DNA of 64,000 nucleotides from Oceanospirillum sanctuarii (GCF_002150805.1 NZ_MTBA01000004.1:682001-746000), one strand, 5' to 3'; counted from the stretch's first letter, positions 1 to 9,395 are shown. The notes: generated by a model from the sequence alone, not told the origin. Program-made: numbers and translations.

Positions 1-1126
1 CCAACTTTTCTGTATTTGCTTCGATAAAGTTGGTCTCAAAAGCTCGGAAATAATAGTCATCCGATGCTTGCCCATAATCGACACGATATATCCAATTGTC
101 AGTCAGGCTTCCTTCTGACTGATATGCAAAGAACTCACGCTTTTTATCTTCAAACAGTGGGTCTGCTTCCAAGAAGTCGTAAGTAATAATCCCATAATGA
201 TTATCTGGGAAAAGATAGCGAAACTCTGTACCTAAATGAGTGCCTCTCTCCCGATACCAGTGAGGCGTCAAAGTGGCATCATAGTTAGATGCAAGATTTA
301 GGTAGAGTGGCTGTTTAAAGTGATCCAATCCTTCTTCATCGATGGCAAAGGATGGCATCAAAAGACCTGTATGACGGCGTTCATCAATGGGGAATTTCAG
401 ATAAGGCCAATAGAAAACAGGTATATCAGCCAGTTCCAAACGAGCATGAATAGCCGTTCCGAAGCCAGACTCATTATCAAGCTCAATTTCTGAGCCTACT
501 AACTGCCAACTTTTATCATCAGGAGAACAGGAGGTATAACTGCCATCCTCAATAACCACAAGACCGCTATCGTTTCTTTGAATTCGCTCCGCCCTTCCCC
601 GGAAGTTATCCTGAAAAATCAGATATTCAGCATTACGGATATCAAAGGTCTCAGACTGATTATTTAATGTTCCGGATTGGCCATAAACAATACCTGTAGC
701 CTGTCGAACAACGAGATTGCCTTCAGCTGAAATATTGGAACGGTCAGAGCTAATCTTCGCTTTATCTGCCTGCAATATTCCATTTGGGGTGTATGCCCTC
801 ACATCCCCCATTAACTGAACTTGCCCATTAGCCTCATAAGTAGCTTCTTTGGCAGTAATTTCACTATCCTGACGGGAAGCAACCTCAGGATGGACATACA
901 GGCCTCTGCATAAACCTTTGGTTTCTCTTTTTTGCTCAGGAGTTAACTGATCAAAAGGTACCCAGTCCAAGTGATAACTTGTAGCCTGGGCTTCATCAGA
1001 AGCATAAGTAACAGCAGAGCCAAGCACCAAAAGACTCACAACAGCTAGGCCACATGTCCTCCCCAATGCGCTCTGTTTCGCAGAAGGAATAGACACAAGA
1101 TCTGAAGATGAAGATGGCAATTTCAA
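1..1126 (-). CDS. lptD: LPS-assembly protein LptD, N-terminal part (cut by window edge)
   Basis: Outer-membrane component that inserts lipopolysaccharide into the outer leaflet together with LptE. The frame stays open from the left edge to a likely TTG start at 1126, which has AAGGA six bases upstream; no in-frame ATG serves. The product begins with a short basic stretch and a hydrophobic signal segment (about residues 25-42), then the family's N-terminal region (YHLDWVPFDQLTPEQ), the OstA-like jellyroll, and the start of the barrel (FYWPYLKFPIDERRHTG). About 375 residues are visible. It diverges from amgK-murU as in Pseudomonas, where surA follows lptD; surA would lie outside the window. Identity is clear; the non-ATG start is an inference. 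Confidence 0.93.
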   Translation of the reverse strand, partial: MKLPSSSSDLVSIPSAKQSALGRTCGLAVVSLLVLGSAVTYASDEAQATSYHLDWVPFDQLTPEQKRETKGLCRGLYVHPEVASRQDSEITAKEATYEANGQVQLMGDVRAYTPNGILQADKAKISSDRSNISAEGNLVVRQATGIVYGQSGTLNNQSETFDIRNAEYLIFQDNFRGRAERIQRNDSGLVVIEDGSYTSCSPDDKSWQLVGSEIELDNESGFGTAIHARLELADIPVFYWPYLKFPIDERRHTGLLMPSFAIDEEGLDHFKQPLYLNLASNYDATLTPHWYRERGTHLGTEFRYLFPDNHYGIITYDFLEADPLFEDKKREFFAYQSEGSLTDNWIYRVDYGQASDDYYFRAFETNFIEANTEKL

Positions 1127-1546
1127 ACAAGATCCTTACTTGGCTGGTGTCCGGGCTGAACCTTAAAGGTGTTCGGCCTGAATGAGTTTGGCTGAAATCA
1201 GTGTGACAAAGCTAAAAACGCAACATTATAGCGACTTTAAAATATTCCGGCTCTAGGAAATATTTCAGGCAGAAAAAGTATAACGGCTCGGGGAGTTTAC
1301 TTCATCGCCTGATACCGGCTAATGACAAAGCAATATCCTGCAAACCACTGAAATTGATCAAATATCATGATGCAACAGTCCATTGCCCACTGACGGATTC
1401 CTGCTCTGCATCCGCCTGTGAACGCCATTTAACAGAACCACTTAACAGTGATAACAAAAGCTTCCGCCTTCTGTATGGGCAGTGGCAGGCGCTTTTGCCA
1501 TAATACAGCCGCTTCCGGAATAACACGGCCACGATAAGGAGAGCCG
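1127..1546. other. Divergent intergenic region lptD / amgK
   Basis: 420 bases between two divergent genes, so it should hold both promoters. AT-rich stretches occur around 1205-1260. AAGGAGA lies just upstream of the amgK ATG and AAGGA upstream of the lptD TTG. I see no convincing terminator, small gene or RNA. Confidence 0.5.
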
Positions 1547-2602
1547 ATGACCCCTCGATACACCCAGCTTTGTCAGTGGCTGACTCAGGCAACCAATATC
1601 AGTCAGCCTGAGCTTGAGATGGTAGCAGGCGATGCCAGCTTCCGTCGTTACTACCGCCTGAACTGGAATAACGGCCGCACGGACGGTCAGGCTACCTCCT
1701 ATATTGTGATGGATGCACCACCGCCGGAAGAAGACTGCGCACCTTTTGTCCGTATCGCCCGTCATTGGTTCCGACAGGGCGTCCATGTTCCTGAAGTCAT
1801 TGCTCAGGATCTGGAGCAAGGCTTTCTCTTATTACAGGACTTTGGCGACAACCAGTTACTACCCAATATCCGCGATGATCAGCAAGCGGCGGATCGCCTG
1901 TACAAAGATTCCATCGACGCTCTGATCCGGATTCAGCAAACCTCAGGACTTGAACTCCCCGCCTACGATCATGAACTTCTGACCCGGGAAATGGAGCTGT
2001 TCAAAGAGTGGTTCTGCCTGAAATGGCTGGAGTTGGACCTGAGCGACGAAGAGATCAGCCTGCTGGATCACACCTTTGAGCATCTTTGCCATAGCGCGCT
2101 GCAACAGAAACAGGTTCCGGTTCACCGTGATTACCACTCCCGCAACCTGATGCTGACCACTGATCATAAGATCGGCATTATCGATTTTCAGGATGCCGTT
2201 ATTGGCCCAATCAGCTACGACCTGGTGTCCCTGCTGAAAGATTGCTACCTGCACTGGCCCGCATCATTAGTAGATCAATGGCGCAACCATTACCTGCAGG
2301 AAGCTAAGAACGCAGGTTTGTTGGCCAGCGATTATTCAAAAGACAAGTTCCGGCAGGAGCTGGATCTGATGGGTGCTCAGCGCCATATCAAGGTGCTGGG
2401 AATCTTCTCCCGACTCTGGCTGCGTGACGGTAAGTCCGGCTATCTGAACGATATCCCGCGCACCCTACAACATCTGCTGGAAGCGACCGGTGAATACCAG
2501 AACCTGAGCCGTTTCCATCAATGGCTGCTGGATCGCATCGTTCCGGCGATGAATCAAAAACAGCAGAGCCAGCACGAAACTCAGCAGACAGAAGGCGCAT
2601 AA
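1547..2602 (+). CDS. amgK: Anomeric N-acetylmuramate/N-acetylglucosamine kinase AmgK
   Basis: Aminoglycoside-phosphotransferase-fold kinase of 351 residues. In the Pseudomonas recycling route it phosphorylates MurNAc at C1, giving MurNAc-1-P for MurU and bypassing early UDP-MurNAc synthesis. The N-lobe spans about residues 1-105. The Brenner-type catalytic loop HRDYHSRN is at 193-200 and the metal-binding DFQD at 213-216. GATAAGGAGA precedes the ATG with normal spacing. murU starts two bases after the stop, so the two are co-transcribed. The family call rests on motifs plus the lptD-amgK-murU context, which is the standard order in pseudomonads; other APH enzymes lack that neighbourhood. Confidence 0.92.
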   Translation: MTPRYTQLCQWLTQATNISQPELEMVAGDASFRRYYRLNWNNGRTDGQATSYIVMDAPPPEEDCAPFVRIARHWFRQGVHVPEVIAQDLEQGFLLLQDFGDNQLLPNIRDDQQAADRLYKDSIDALIRIQQTSGLELPAYDHELLTREMELFKEWFCLKWLELDLSDEEISLLDHTFEHLCHSALQQKQVPVHRDYHSRNLMLTTDHKIGIIDFQDAVIGPISYDLVSLLKDCYLHWPASLVDQWRNHYLQEAKNAGLLASDYSKDKFRQELDLMGAQRHIKVLGIFSRLWLRDGKSGYLNDIPRTLQHLLEATGEYQNLSRFHQWLLDRIVPAMNQKQQSQHETQQTEGA

Positions 2603-2603
2603 C

Positions 2604-3320
2604 ATGCAGGCGATGATTCTGGCGGCAGGACTTGGCACCCGGATGCGGCCACTCACGGACCATACTCCCAAACCTTTACTCAGGGTTGCAGGTAAGCCGT
2701 TACTGGAACACCAGATCAATCGCCTGATCGATGCCGGCGTAGACTCTATTCTGATCAATATCAGCTACCTGGCTGAACAGATTGAAGACTTTATCGCCTC
2801 ACGTCTGTGGCCCGTTTCCATCACCCTCTCCCATGAGCAGGAACCTCTGGAAACCGCTGGTGGCATCCAGAAAGCGCTGGAGCAGGGCGATCTTGATCCT
2901 GAGCAGCCGCTGATTCTGGTGAATGGCGACATCTGGTGTGATTATGACCTCAGCCAGTTACCAGAGTTAGCTCCGGGGGCTTCGGGTCATCTGGTCCTGA
3001 CCACCAACCCGGAACATAATCCGACTGGGGATTTTCTGTTATCCAATGATGGACAGGTGCATCGCAAACCCTCATCAGCTGAAAACACCGACATGCCCGC
3101 CTATACCTTCAGCGGCATCAGTCTGCTTAATCCCGCGCTGATACCCGATAGTCAGACCGCACCACCGCCAGTGGCGTTAGGCCCCTTGCTAAAACAAGCT
3201 GCTGAAGAAGGCCGAATTACCGGAGAGTATTACTCCGGTTACTGGCTGGACGTGGGTACACCGGAACGGCTGAATCAGCTGGAGCAGCATCTTTTAAGCT
3301 CTGATTTTAAGTGCCGATAA
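2604..3320 (+). CDS. murU: N-acetylmuramate alpha-1-phosphate uridylyltransferase MurU
   Basis: Sugar-1-phosphate nucleotidyltransferase of 238 residues that converts MurNAc-1-P and UTP to UDP-MurNAc, the second step of the AmgK-MurU recycling shunt. The signature LAAGLGTRMRP lies at residues 6-16 and the metal-binding NGD at 107-109. It lies two bases behind amgK, implying translational coupling. The last eight codons (ending DFKCR-stop) are repeated just downstream as a degenerate 24-base unit. RmlA-like or MannA-type transferases share the fold, but the amgK partner makes MurU the best call. Confidence 0.92.
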   Translation: MQAMILAAGLGTRMRPLTDHTPKPLLRVAGKPLLEHQINRLIDAGVDSILINISYLAEQIEDFIASRLWPVSITLSHEQEPLETAGGIQKALEQGDLDPEQPLILVNGDIWCDYDLSQLPELAPGASGHLVLTTNPEHNPTGDFLLSNDGQVHRKPSSAENTDMPAYTFSGISLLNPALIPDSQTAPPPVALGPLLKQAAEEGRITGEYYSGYWLDVGTPERLNQLEQHLLSSDFKCR

Positions 3321-3348
3321 CGGCCTGATGTTAAGTACCGATAAGCCC
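3301..3348 (+). repeat. Two-unit 24-bp tandem repeat covering the murU stop
   Basis: Units 3301-3324 and 3325-3348 match at 20 of 24 positions. Unit 1 contains the last codons and TAA stop of murU. Unit 2 repeats them in frame, including a second TAA (DFKCR-stop versus DVKYR-stop). Confidence 0.75.
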
Positions 3349-3383
3349 TGACTACAACCCCATACTGTGAACACAAACCGACC

Positions 3384-4337
3384 ATGAACAGCCGCTGGTT
3401 TATCTCGTTTAAGATGACAGGATTCTTAACCGGTCTCCTGACCTGGGGCTGGCGGGGTATGCTGATCGGTTTTGTCCTGGGGTATCTGATCGATAAACGT
3501 CTGGGTCGTTATCTGGAAGCCTCTCAGGACGCGCCTTACGGCAAGCGCTATCGCAGCAGGGATGAACTGCTTTTCTTTCAGTTCACCTATCAGATGCTGG
3601 GCTTTCTTGCCAAGGCTGATGGGCTGGTGTCTCAGCAGGAAATTCACGCCACAGAACACATCATGTCGTCCATGGCACTGACCTCTGATGAACGACTGGC
3701 AGCAATCGAAGCATTTAATACCGGTAAATCTCAACCGGAACCGCCCAAGCATCTGATTAAGCAGTTCAAAAAGCGCTTTAAAAACCGCACCGGTAAAAAG
3801 ATGGAGTGGCTGCATTATCAGTTTCAGCTGCTTTACGCCGAAGGTAAGGCGCATACCAGTCTGGTCGAAACCCTCGGAATGACCGCCTTTTACGCCGGAA
3901 TCAAACCCGAACAGTTTCAGACGATTCGACAGCAATACCGAAAAGCCTGGCAGGATCAGTTCGGCAATCGGGGACAGGGATTCAGCAACGGCCAGCAAAA
4001 ACAGGGCAGCCGTGAACAAGCTCAGAATAACCGATTCGAACAGGCTGACTCAGGTGATGATTCGGCATATCAGTCGTATTCCCGTTATCGACGTCATTCC
4101 AATGCTTATCAGAGCTTTGGGCAGGAGCTAAATGCCGCTTATCAGTTACTCGGCGTCTCACCGGATACAGATCTGGCATCATTGAAACGCGCCTTCAGAC
4201 AGAAGATCTCCAAGGTTCACCCGGATAAGCTGGCGGGTCAAAATGCCAGCCCGCAGGAACACGCCAGAGCCAAGGAGCTTTCCCAGCAGCTTCAGGCCGC
4301 CTATCAGCTAATCAAAAAGAGCCGAAAAGCTTACTAG
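3384..4337 (+). CDS. djlA: DjlA-like co-chaperone (TerB + J domain)
   Basis: Membrane-anchored DnaJ-like protein, 317 residues. An N-terminal hydrophobic segment (about 12-36, glycine-rich) is followed by a TerB-like helical domain (about 62-185), a Gln/Ser-rich linker (about 190-245) and a C-terminal J domain (about 250-317) with HPD at 279-281. DjlA stimulates the ATPase of DnaK and is linked to envelope stress; here it follows murU by 63 bases. A bidirectional terminator follows. Length and domain order match the family. Confidence 0.9.
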   Translation: MNSRWFISFKMTGFLTGLLTWGWRGMLIGFVLGYLIDKRLGRYLEASQDAPYGKRYRSRDELLFFQFTYQMLGFLAKADGLVSQQEIHATEHIMSSMALTSDERLAAIEAFNTGKSQPEPPKHLIKQFKKRFKNRTGKKMEWLHYQFQLLYAEGKAHTSLVETLGMTAFYAGIKPEQFQTIRQQYRKAWQDQFGNRGQGFSNGQQKQGSREQAQNNRFEQADSGDDSAYQSYSRYRRHSNAYQSFGQELNAAYQLLGVSPDTDLASLKRAFRQKISKVHPDKLAGQNASPQEHARAKELSQQLQAAYQLIKKSRKAY

Positions 4338-4369
4338 CCCACGATTAGCTCTATCCCTACGGACATAAA

Positions 4370-4403
4370 AAACGGCCAGTCTGACAGATCAGACTGGCCG
4401 TTT
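4370..4403. terminator. Bidirectional terminator djlA / DUF3530 gene
   Basis: Perfect 15-bp stem (AAACGGCCAGTCTGA at 4370-4384 with its complement at 4389-4403) and a four-base loop. A- and T-rich ends suit both converging genes. Confidence 0.9.
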
Positions 4404-4434
4404 GCTGTTAGCACCTAAAACCATCACCGATTAA

Positions 4435-5730
4435 TCAGTAACGGGATCGCTCCATACGCTCTTCATAAAGGGAGCGAATCGGCCCTCGAATATAGGAGTC
4501 TGCAGGTTCGCGTTCTTCTCCTTCAAACTGATAGAGATAATCCAGCCAACCCCGCAATGATTGAACCACGCGTCTGTCTTTCGCTTCTGACTGACCGGAC
4601 TGCAACCCTAAGCCACCCAAACGTGTCTGGCGGTAATGAGGGTTACCGGAGCGACGGGCAAAGTTAGCCCGCTCCGTGGCAAAGCTCTTATCGAAGCGAT
4701 TATCGTCGTAATAAAGATCCAGAATCGGACGCTGCTGCTCCAGCAGAAGAGCCGGCAGATCAACCTCAATCTGACGCTGTGGCATACGCGCCTGAATCAT
4801 CACCACAGCCTGCTCAGGTGGAGCTGGATTGTCTTTCAGGTAATCCATAATCCAGACTGCGCCAACACCGTGGCCCACAAAAACGATCTGCTCATAGCCC
4901 TGACTCAGCAGTTGAGAAACAGCGGCATTGATACGGGCATCGATACGATCCGCTAACGGGCCACGATCCTCCACAGGCACAAAGGTTGGCTTTGGTGGTG
5001 GCCAATCAGGATTTGCTGCACCTTCACCATCCTTGCTCTCTCCCAACTCGTCACCTTCCTCATCAGCCGGAGCCTGAGGTTCAGCAGCGGCTTCCTCCGG
5101 AGCATCTTCTGCTGCAGCCTCGTCACCGCCCTCACCTTCGCCTTCCGCAGGAGCCTCTTCCTCTTCGCCCTCACCTTTTGGCATCCCCGCAAGCACCTGA
5201 GTCGCTGGTAAAGTACGCTCAGGAATTTCAGCAGGACCGGGACTCGGAATCGCAACAGAGAGGGTCGCCCAACCAAAATCAGGCATCTGGGTACGAACAG
5301 GATTAACCACCATAGGCCAGTCCGGATGACCATCTTCAATATGCAAAATCACCAGAGCGCCATGGGCTTTTGGCGTATTTTCCGGACGATACAGAGCCAG
5401 AAACTCTTCCTGATTGGCTGTCAGCTTCATCACTTCTCTGGGATTCGCCTGACTGGCCAATACATCAAAACGGGTCTTCTCAGCATCAGGGACCACATAA
5501 GGCTTTGGCGGCTCTTTTGGTTTTGCCGGTTCTTCCTGAGCCTCTTCACCATCAACCGGTTCCTCCTCTTCAGCCCATACCGAAGGCGCTGAAACGGCAA
5601 GAGCAACCAGCAGACTCAGCGCAAAGCCACGTACCAAAAAACAACGCCGCAACGCTTCACGCTGCAAACGCATCGGAGCTGTACGCAGAGCCGATAACAA
5701 TGAATTTAATTTCCACCCTGAACAAACCAT
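4435..5730 (-). CDS. DUF3530 family exported protein (alpha/beta-hydrolase-like)
   Basis: 431 residues with a probable signal peptide (a basic stretch then a hydrophobic core, about residues 34-53, ending SVWA-EEE). An acidic/Pro-rich linker follows, a hydrolase-like core with ALVILHI near 125, a second long Glu/Ala-rich linker at about 190-245, and a C-terminal core with VFVGHGVGA near 285. The place of the nucleophile elbow (GxSxG in esterases) reads GHGVG, without serine, so classical hydrolase chemistry is doubtful. The true start may be the internal Met20. I recognise the family style but know no defined function. The gene converges on djlA. Confidence 0.75.
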   Translation of the reverse strand: MVCSGWKLNSLLSALRTAPMRLQREALRRCFLVRGFALSLLVALAVSAPSVWAEEEEPVDGEEAQEEPAKPKEPPKPYVVPDAEKTRFDVLASQANPREVMKLTANQEEFLALYRPENTPKAHGALVILHIEDGHPDWPMVVNPVRTQMPDFGWATLSVAIPSPGPAEIPERTLPATQVLAGMPKGEGEEEEAPAEGEGEGGDEAAAEDAPEEAAAEPQAPADEEGDELGESKDGEGAANPDWPPPKPTFVPVEDRGPLADRIDARINAAVSQLLSQGYEQIVFVGHGVGAVWIMDYLKDNPAPPEQAVVMIQARMPQRQIEVDLPALLLEQQRPILDLYYDDNRFDKSFATERANFARRSGNPHYRQTRLGGLGLQSGQSEAKDRRVVQSLRGWLDYLYQFEGEEREPADSYIRGPIRSLYEERMERSRY

Positions 5731-6037
5731 GCCGCTATCCCGTTACTGTGACCATGGCACAGGCAGAGGTTTGCCTCCTGCCTGCGGTAAAACTGAAACC
5801 TTTGCATTTCAATGCATTAACTGTGCCTTAAAATCCGTAGCCAGTATAAATAACATCCTGTCGATTAAGAACCCGGTTCCCCTCCCAACAACAAAAAGAA
5901 ACGCCAGCCATACAGACCATTCTGCCGGACAGCACTGCGCCTCTGTCGTAGCACTCTGGGCGGGCTTTGGTTAAAATGCCCGCACCTGAACCTCAGCCTG
6001 TGGCTGCCTTCTTATTTAAGACCGATGAGAGAACCTG
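5731..6037. other. Divergent intergenic region DUF3530 gene / rpe
   Basis: 307 bases holding the promoters of both divergent genes. An inverted repeat TGCAT-TTCA-ATGCA lies near 5803-5816. rpe has GAGAACC upstream of its ATG. I see no RNA gene or convincing small ORF. Confidence 0.45.
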
Positions 6038-6712
6038 ATGTCTGATTTCAAAATCGCACCTTCCATTTTATCCGCTGATTTCGCCCGTCTGGGTGAGGAA
6101 GTCGATAACGTACTGGCCAGCGGTGCTGATGTTGTTCACTTTGATGTGATGGACAACCACTACGTTCCGAATCTGACCATCGGTCCTATGGTGTGTAAAG
6201 CGCTGCGCAACCACGGTGTTACTGCACCGATTGATGTCCACCTGATGGTTTCTCCGGTTGACCGCATGATCGGTGACTTCATCGACGCCGGAGCCAGCTG
6301 GATCACTTTCCACCCGGAAGCCTCTGACCATATCGACCGTTCCCTGTCGATGATCCGTGACGGCGGCTGCAAATCCGGTCTGGTGTTTAACCCGGCAACG
6401 CCACTGCACTATCTGGACTACGTGCTGGATAAAGTGGACGTGGTTCTGCTGATGTCAGTAAACCCGGGCTTTGGTGGTCAGAAATTTATCCCGGGCACAC
6501 TGGATAAACTGCGTCAGGCTCGCAAAATCATCGATGAAAGCGGTTACGACATCCGTCTGGAGATCGACGGTGGCGTTGGCATTCAGAATATCCGCGAAAT
6601 CGCTGAAGCCGGTGCCGATACCTTTGTTGCCGGTTCTGCCATCTTTAACACCGACGACTACAAAGCCACTATCGATGCTATGCGTGCCGAGCTAGCTCAG
6701 GTTAAGAAATAA
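6038..6712 (+). CDS. rpe: Ribulose-phosphate 3-epimerase
   Basis: TIM-barrel enzyme of 224 residues that interconverts ribulose-5-P and xylulose-5-P in the pentose phosphate pathway. Family signatures are all present: [13 protein letters not shown] near the N-terminus, [13 protein letters not shown] (metal and catalytic Asp), [17 protein letters not shown], and LEIDGGVG with the second catalytic Asp. It is followed by gph, as is common in proteobacteria where rpe-gph-trpE cluster. The last codons (AQVKK-stop) are repeated in tandem downstream. Confidence 0.97.
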   Translation: MSDFKIAPSILSADFARLGEEVDNVLASGADVVHFDVMDNHYVPNLTIGPMVCKALRNHGVTAPIDVHLMVSPVDRMIGDFIDAGASWITFHPEASDHIDRSLSMIRDGGCKSGLVFNPATPLHYLDYVLDKVDVVLLMSVNPGFGGQKFIPGTLDKLRQARKIIDESGYDIRLEIDGGVGIQNIREIAEAGADTFVAGSAIFNTDDYKATIDAMRAELAQVKK

Positions 6713-6764
6713 AAAGTAGCTCAGGCCAAAAAATAAATAGTGGCTCGGGTAACGCGTTAAAACC
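6693..6764 (+). repeat. Three-unit 24-bp tandem repeat covering the rpe stop
   Basis: Units 6693-6716, 6717-6740 and 6741-6764. Units 1 and 2 match at 20 of 24 bases, while unit 3 is decayed. Read in the rpe frame they give AQVKK-stop, AQAKK-stop, then ARVT. Confidence 0.75.
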
Positions 6765-6775
6765 TGATTGACCTG

Positions 6776-6804
6776 AAAAAGGCATCCATTAGGGTGCCTT
6801 TTTT
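6776..6804 (+). terminator. Rho-independent terminator after rpe
   Basis: AAAAAGGCA at 6776-6784 pairs with TGCCTTTTT at 6795-6803, with a ten-base loop and a run of six T. It separates rpe from gph, so gph needs its own promoter or read-through. Confidence 0.8.
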
Positions 6805-6855
6805 ATGTGCCCGCTTTTAAATTGCTTCCCACTCCTCATACAAAAGGTATTCGCT

Positions 6856-7530
6856 ATGCACCTGCTGCTGTCCGATATTCAGCTACTGGCCTTTGATCTT
6901 GATGGCACGCTCATCGACTCGGTACCGGATCTGGCGGATGCCGTCGATCAGATGCTGACTGAACTGGACCGACCCAAAGCAGGTCAGGAGAAGGTGCGTA
7001 GCTGGGTAGGACAAGGCGCGGTAGTACTGGTCAAACGGGCGCTGGCGGATAGCCTTGAAATTGATGGTATCGATGAAACTTCTGAGCTGTTTATGCAGGC
7101 TTATCAGACCTTTCTGACCGCCTACGATGCCAACAAGGGTGCAAAAACCCGCTGTTACGAAGGTATTTTTGCTCTGCTGGATGCAGCAAAAACCAAAAAG
7201 ATCCCAATGGCGCTGATCACCAATAAGCCATACCGTTTTGTGCCAGAGATTCTCGAACAACTCAATCTGGACGGCTATTTCGATCTGGTATTGGGTGGCG
7301 ATTCCCTGCCGGAGAAAAAACCATCACCGATGCCTCTGCTACATGCCGCTGAACAACTGAATGCCGATCCGGCGCTATGCCTTATGATCGGAGACTCCAT
7401 TACTGATATCTCTGCCGGGCAGAAAGCTGGCTTTAAAACAGTGGCGGTTCGATACGGATATGACCATGGAGTTCCAGTAGACCAATGTGGGGCTGATCTA
7501 GTGGTTGATTCATTGGCTGAGCTGGTATAA
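6856..7530 (+). CDS. gph: Phosphoglycolate phosphatase (HAD family)
   Basis: 224 residues. It dephosphorylates 2-phosphoglycolate formed during repair of oxidised DNA ends. HAD motif I is DLDGTLIDS near residue 15, motif II is ITNKP, and motifs III/IV are EKKPSP and MIGDSITD. I chose the ATG at 6856 because AAAGGT sits upstream and the protein begins typically with MHLLLSDIQ; an upstream in-frame ATG at 6805 overlaps the terminator tail. It lies between rpe and trpE, the classic Pseudomonas-like neighbourhood. Confidence 0.92.
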   Translation: MHLLLSDIQLLAFDLDGTLIDSVPDLADAVDQMLTELDRPKAGQEKVRSWVGQGAVVLVKRALADSLEIDGIDETSELFMQAYQTFLTAYDANKGAKTRCYEGIFALLDAAKTKKIPMALITNKPYRFVPEILEQLNLDGYFDLVLGGDSLPEKKPSPMPLLHAAEQLNADPALCLMIGDSITDISAGQKAGFKTVAVRYGYDHGVPVDQCGADLVVDSLAELV

Positions 7531-7540
7531 CTTAACCGCC

Positions 7541-7592
7541 TTAGTACTAACAAAAGCCAATTTATCAATACGTTAGTACTTTAGGTTATAAA
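7541..7592 (+). promoter_or_regulatory. Probable trpE promoter with two TTAGTACT operator-like repeats
   Basis: The 8-mer TTAGTACT occurs at 7541-7548 (inside the palindrome TTAGTACTAA) and 7573-7580, 32 bp apart, about three helical turns. The second copy lies just before a -10-like TATAAA at 7587-7592. The core resembles the GTACTAG half-site of TrpR operators, but the regulator is unknown. Confidence 0.45.
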
Positions 7593-7660
7593 AAATCAGA
7601 CTTTTTTATCTTCTTCAAAAAAACGGATCAAATATGTTTCCTGATAAATCACTGGGATTG

Positions 7661-7690
7661 ATGCGCGAGGTAAAACGCTGGCGATGGTGA
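7661..7690 (+). CDS. trpE leader peptide with Trp codons
   Basis: Short ORF reading MREVKRWRW then stop, with two of its last three codons TGG. An in-frame upstream ATG at 7634 would give 18 residues. Its end lies inside a hairpin at 7681-7702 (GCGATGGTGA, loop AGC, TCACATTGC). This is the layout of a transcription-attenuation leader, and trpE and trpGDC of Pseudomonas putida are known to be controlled by attenuation. Neither start has a strong ribosome-binding site, and I could not find a textbook terminator hairpin before the U-rich stretch at 7757-7769. Confidence 0.6.
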   Translation: MREVKRWRW

Positions 7691-7797
7691 AGCTCACATT
7701 GCGTGGTTAATGCTGCCTGTATGTAGCGAAATCATGCCCTCTGCTTTATCTAAGTTTGTGTTTTATTTTTCCATTTATACCGTGACAGGAAGACATC

Positions 7798-9282
7798 ATG
7801 ACTCCGGAACGCTTCTCCGAGCTGGCCGCAGCAGGCTACAACCGCATCCCACTGGTACGTGAAGTACTGGCTGATCTGGATACCCCGTTAAGCACCTATC
7901 TGAAACTGGCTGACCAGCCTTATAGCTATCTGCTGGAATCCGTGGAAGGCGGCGAAAAATGGGGGCGTTATTCCATTATCGGTCTGCCTTGCCAGCGCCG
8001 CCTGCAGGTGCGCGGTCACGAAGTCACCCTGTTTGATGGCAATGCAGTAATCGAACAAAGCCAGCAGGATGATCCGCTGAGCTATATCGAAGAATTCCAG
8101 AAACGTTTCTCTGTTCCTGAACTGGACAATCTGCCCCTGTTTACCGGTGGTCTTGTGGGTTACTTCGGTTATGACACCGTACGTTATGTGGAAAAGCGTC
8201 TGGTCAATATTCCGGAAAATGATCCGATTGATGTGCCGGATATTCTGCTGCTGATCTCAGAAGAAGTGGTTGTTTTCGACAACCTGAGCGGCAAGCTCTA
8301 CCTGATCGTTCACGCCAATACCGAACACAAACGCCCGCTGGAAAAAGCCCGTCAGCGCCTGAATGAACTGGAGCGCCAACTGCGCTCCCTGGCAGTTTCC
8401 TCCTACAGTGTTGGTACTGGCCGTGTTACTCAGGAAAGCGACTTCAAATCGGGATTCACCGAAGAGAAGTTCAAAGAAGCGGTTAGTAAAATCAAAGAAT
8501 ACGTGCTGGCAGGCGACATCATGCAGTGCGTAATCTCTCAGCGTATGTCGACGCCGTTTGAGGCTCAACCGCTGGAGCTGTATCGCGCCCTGCGCTGCCT
8601 GAACCCTTCCCCTTATATGTTCTTCTTTAATCTGGATGACTTCCATGTGGTGGGTTCCTCACCGGAAATCCTTGCCCGCGTTGAAGACAATCTGGTTACC
8701 GTGCGCCCTATCGCCGGCACCCGTAAGCGCGGAGCAACCGAAGCGGAAGATAAGGCTCTGGAAGAAGAACTGCTGGCGGATCCGAAAGAGCTGGCCGAGC
8801 ATCTGATGCTGATCGATCTGGGCCGTAACGATGTTGGCCGAATCGCTCAAACCGGTAGCGTTACCCTGACCGACAAAATGGTGATTGAACGTTACTCACA
8901 CGTGATGCATATCGTATCCAGCGTCACCGGTCAGCTGAAAGAAGGCATGAGCGCCATGGATGTGCTGAAAGCGACCCTGCCAGCGGGTACTTTAAGCGGT
9001 GCACCTAAAGTGCGTGCCATGGAAATTATCGACGAGATGGAGCCGGTGAAGCGCGGTGTTTACGGCGGCGCAGTCGGTTATCTCTCCTGGAACGGCAATA
9101 TGGATACCGCTATCGCGATCCGTACTGCTGTGATCAAAGATCAGATCCTGCACATTCAGGCCGGAGCCGGTGTGGTTGCCGATTCTGAACCTCGCCTTGA
9201 GTGGAAAGAGACCATGAACAAAGGCCGGGCAATCTTTAAGGCTGTTGCGATGGCAGAAAAAGGGCTGGATAACCCCGAGTAA
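7798..9282 (+). CDS. trpE: Anthranilate synthase component I
   Basis: 494-residue chorismate-utilising subunit making anthranilate with ammonia supplied by TrpG, the first step of tryptophan synthesis. The N-terminal domain carries the feedback-inhibition region ([15 protein letters not shown] near residue 40). The catalytic core has [24 protein letters not shown], the [11 protein letters not shown] segment, and [24 protein letters not shown] and [10 protein letters not shown] toward the C-terminus. CAGGAAGA precedes the ATG. It stands apart from trpGDC by 169 bp with its own leader, as in pseudomonads. Confidence 0.97.
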   Translation: MTPERFSELAAAGYNRIPLVREVLADLDTPLSTYLKLADQPYSYLLESVEGGEKWGRYSIIGLPCQRRLQVRGHEVTLFDGNAVIEQSQQDDPLSYIEEFQKRFSVPELDNLPLFTGGLVGYFGYDTVRYVEKRLVNIPENDPIDVPDILLLISEEVVVFDNLSGKLYLIVHANTEHKRPLEKARQRLNELERQLRSLAVSSYSVGTGRVTQESDFKSGFTEEKFKEAVSKIKEYVLAGDIMQCVISQRMSTPFEAQPLELYRALRCLNPSPYMFFFNLDDFHVVGSSPEILARVEDNLVTVRPIAGTRKRGATEAEDKALEEELLADPKELAEHLMLIDLGRNDVGRIAQTGSVTLTDKMVIERYSHVMHIVSSVTGQLKEGMSAMDVLKATLPAGTLSGAPKVRAMEIIDEMEPVKRGVYGGAVGYLSWNGNMDTAIAIRTAVIKDQILHIQAGAGVVADSEPRLEWKETMNKGRAIFKAVAMAEKGLDNPE

Positions 9283-9347
9283 TCAACTCGGGAAGCATCC
9301 TGATTAGCTTTTTTTCGGCCAAACTGACATTAAAGATTACCGAGTAA

Positions 9348-9395
9348 GGCAATACGTTTGTTGCGATATTTATCATTTAGACAAACGCCTTTTTT
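9348..9395 (+). terminator. Candidate terminator between trpE and trpG
   Basis: GTTTGT at 9356-9361 pairs with ACAAAC at 9381-9386, and GGC at 9348-9350 could add to GCC at 9387-9389. Six T follow. The loop is long (19 bases), so the call is tentative. It would split trpE from trpGDC. Confidence 0.45.

Noticed and set aside
1365-1592. Minus-strand frame of 75 codons in the lptD/amgK gap
   Set aside because: No ribosome-binding site or family likeness; it overlaps the amgK start and the region must hold promoters.
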